DNA from: Spirosoma arboris
GTDB taxonomy: Bacteria > Bacteroidota > Bacteroidia > Cytophagales > Spirosomataceae
NCBI RefSeq assembly: GCF_009754945.1
Contig: NZ_WPIN01000007.1
Span: 372,001-436,000 of the forward strand
Direction: 5' to 3'
Length of the DNA stretch: 64,000 bases
The position numbers and the translations under genes were made by a program. The notes under the pieces are model-generated. The model made no database searches. It had not been told where the DNA came from and saw nothing but the letters and a program-made list of their open reading frames with translations. Each line of letters starts with the position of its first letter. Positions within the stretch are counted from its first letter, which is position 1. Positions 63,545 to 64,000 of this stretch are shown here, piece after piece.

Positions 63545-64000
63545 TTATTCTGTTATCTCAAACTGCAATTTAACCAGATTTGCATAGATGCCGTCTTCCT
63601 GAATCGCCAACTCATCGTGCGTGCCCGACTCAGCGATTTGCCCCTCGCGCATCACATAAATTCGATCTACTTTCCGAATTGTCGCCAGGCGGTGGGCAAT
63701 AATGATCGTTGTTCGATTTTGCATCAATACGTCCAACGCTTCCTGCACTAGCCGTTCCGATTCGGCATCGAGCGAACTTGTGGCTTCGTCCAGAATTAAA
63801 ATAGCGGGGTCTTTCAAAATAGCGCGTGCAATAGCAATTCGTTGCCGTTGACCTCCTGACAATTTAACGCCCCGTTCGCCAACAATCGTTTGCAATCCTT
63901 CGGGAAATGAATCAATAAATTGAAGAGCATTGGCCTTCCGAGCAGCTTCCCGTATTTCAACTTCTGTTGCACCAGGTTTACCGTATTGAATATTTTCCAG
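63545..64000 (-). CDS. ABC exporter, nucleotide-binding domain (partial, 5' end outside window)
   Basis: The frame is open to the window edge. It contains the ABC signature 'KLSGGQRQRIAIARAILKDP', Walker B 'ILILDEATSSLDAESE' and switch His 'TIIIAHRLATIRKVDRIYVM'. This is the C-terminal ATPase half of an MsbA/LmrA-type exporter ('ESGTHDELAIQEDGIYANLV'). Its membrane domain is outside the window. Confidence 0.92.
   Translation of the reverse strand: MENIQYGKPGATEVEIREAARKANALQFIDSFPEGLQTIVGERGVKLSGGQRQRIAIARAILKDPAILILDEATSSLDAESERLVQEALDVLMQNRTTIIIAHRLATIRKVDRIYVMREGQIAESGTHDELAIQEDGIYANLVKLQFEITE

Noticed and set aside
1..64000. CRISPR array
   Set aside because: No regularly spaced short direct repeats were seen anywhere in the window.

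Overview
The window comes from a Bacteroidota bacterium of the Cytophagales, most like Spirosoma or a close relative. This is inferred from protein character: stand-alone LytTR regulators, DUF2490, a MutS-like ATPase with two N-terminal membrane helices, DUF2382/YsnF stress proteins, TAnnTTTG-type promoter boxes, and Bacteroidota-type tyrosine and serine recombinases. Nothing here gives a species name.

Layout. 1-5087: end of an RHS polymorphic toxin with a GIY-YIG-like tip, a leucine-rich-repeat partner placed like an immunity gene, and an exported repeat protein. 5500-12278: a defence island with a complete four-gene Qat operon (KAP ATPase, QatB, QueC-like QatC, TatD-like QatD) followed by a convergent AbiEi/AbiEii pair whose promoter holds a 36-bp perfect palindrome. 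12294-14985: a radical SAM/SPASM enzyme with a possible precursor peptide, a membrane protein and a serine recombinase. 15.6-22 kb: small orphan genes, LytTR regulators, an HU protein and several broken genes. 22.3-31.8 kb: an envelope and stress block (DUF937, YtxH, DUF2382, YsnF, OmpA, soluble sugar dehydrogenase, DUF892 ferritin-like). 32.5-44.3 kb: a 980-aa multi-PAS kinase, a single-domain response regulator, isochorismatase, iron-permease-like protein, pyrophosphatase and a 1202-aa hybrid kinase. 44.5-58.6 kb: a decayed accessory zone with remnants of three transposase types, broken SDR and NTF2-like genes, paralogous small genes and orphan regulators. 59.4-60.84 kb: a tyrosine integrase beside a 3' tRNA-Phe fragment, which looks like the right-hand attachment site of an integrated element. 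61-64 kb: core chromosome (MutS-like ATPase, Fur-family regulator, ABC exporter).

The most unusual observation is a family of GC-rich insertions of 16 bp (consensus near CGCAACGGCGGCCCGG, either orientation). Three copies break transposase genes so that removing exactly 16 bp restores the reading frame and the expected protein (46778-46793, 58021-58036, 58317-58332). Two more look-alikes lie in an IS1182-like remnant (48842-48856, 48908-48923). None was seen by eye in the other broken genes. Two of the three clean copies sit within a few codons of a DDE catalytic residue.

Taken together, the window reads as the integrase end of a large genomic island or stacked islands. It has an intact defence and toxin section, a stress and signalling section, and a graveyard of inactivated mobile elements next to the tRNA attachment site.
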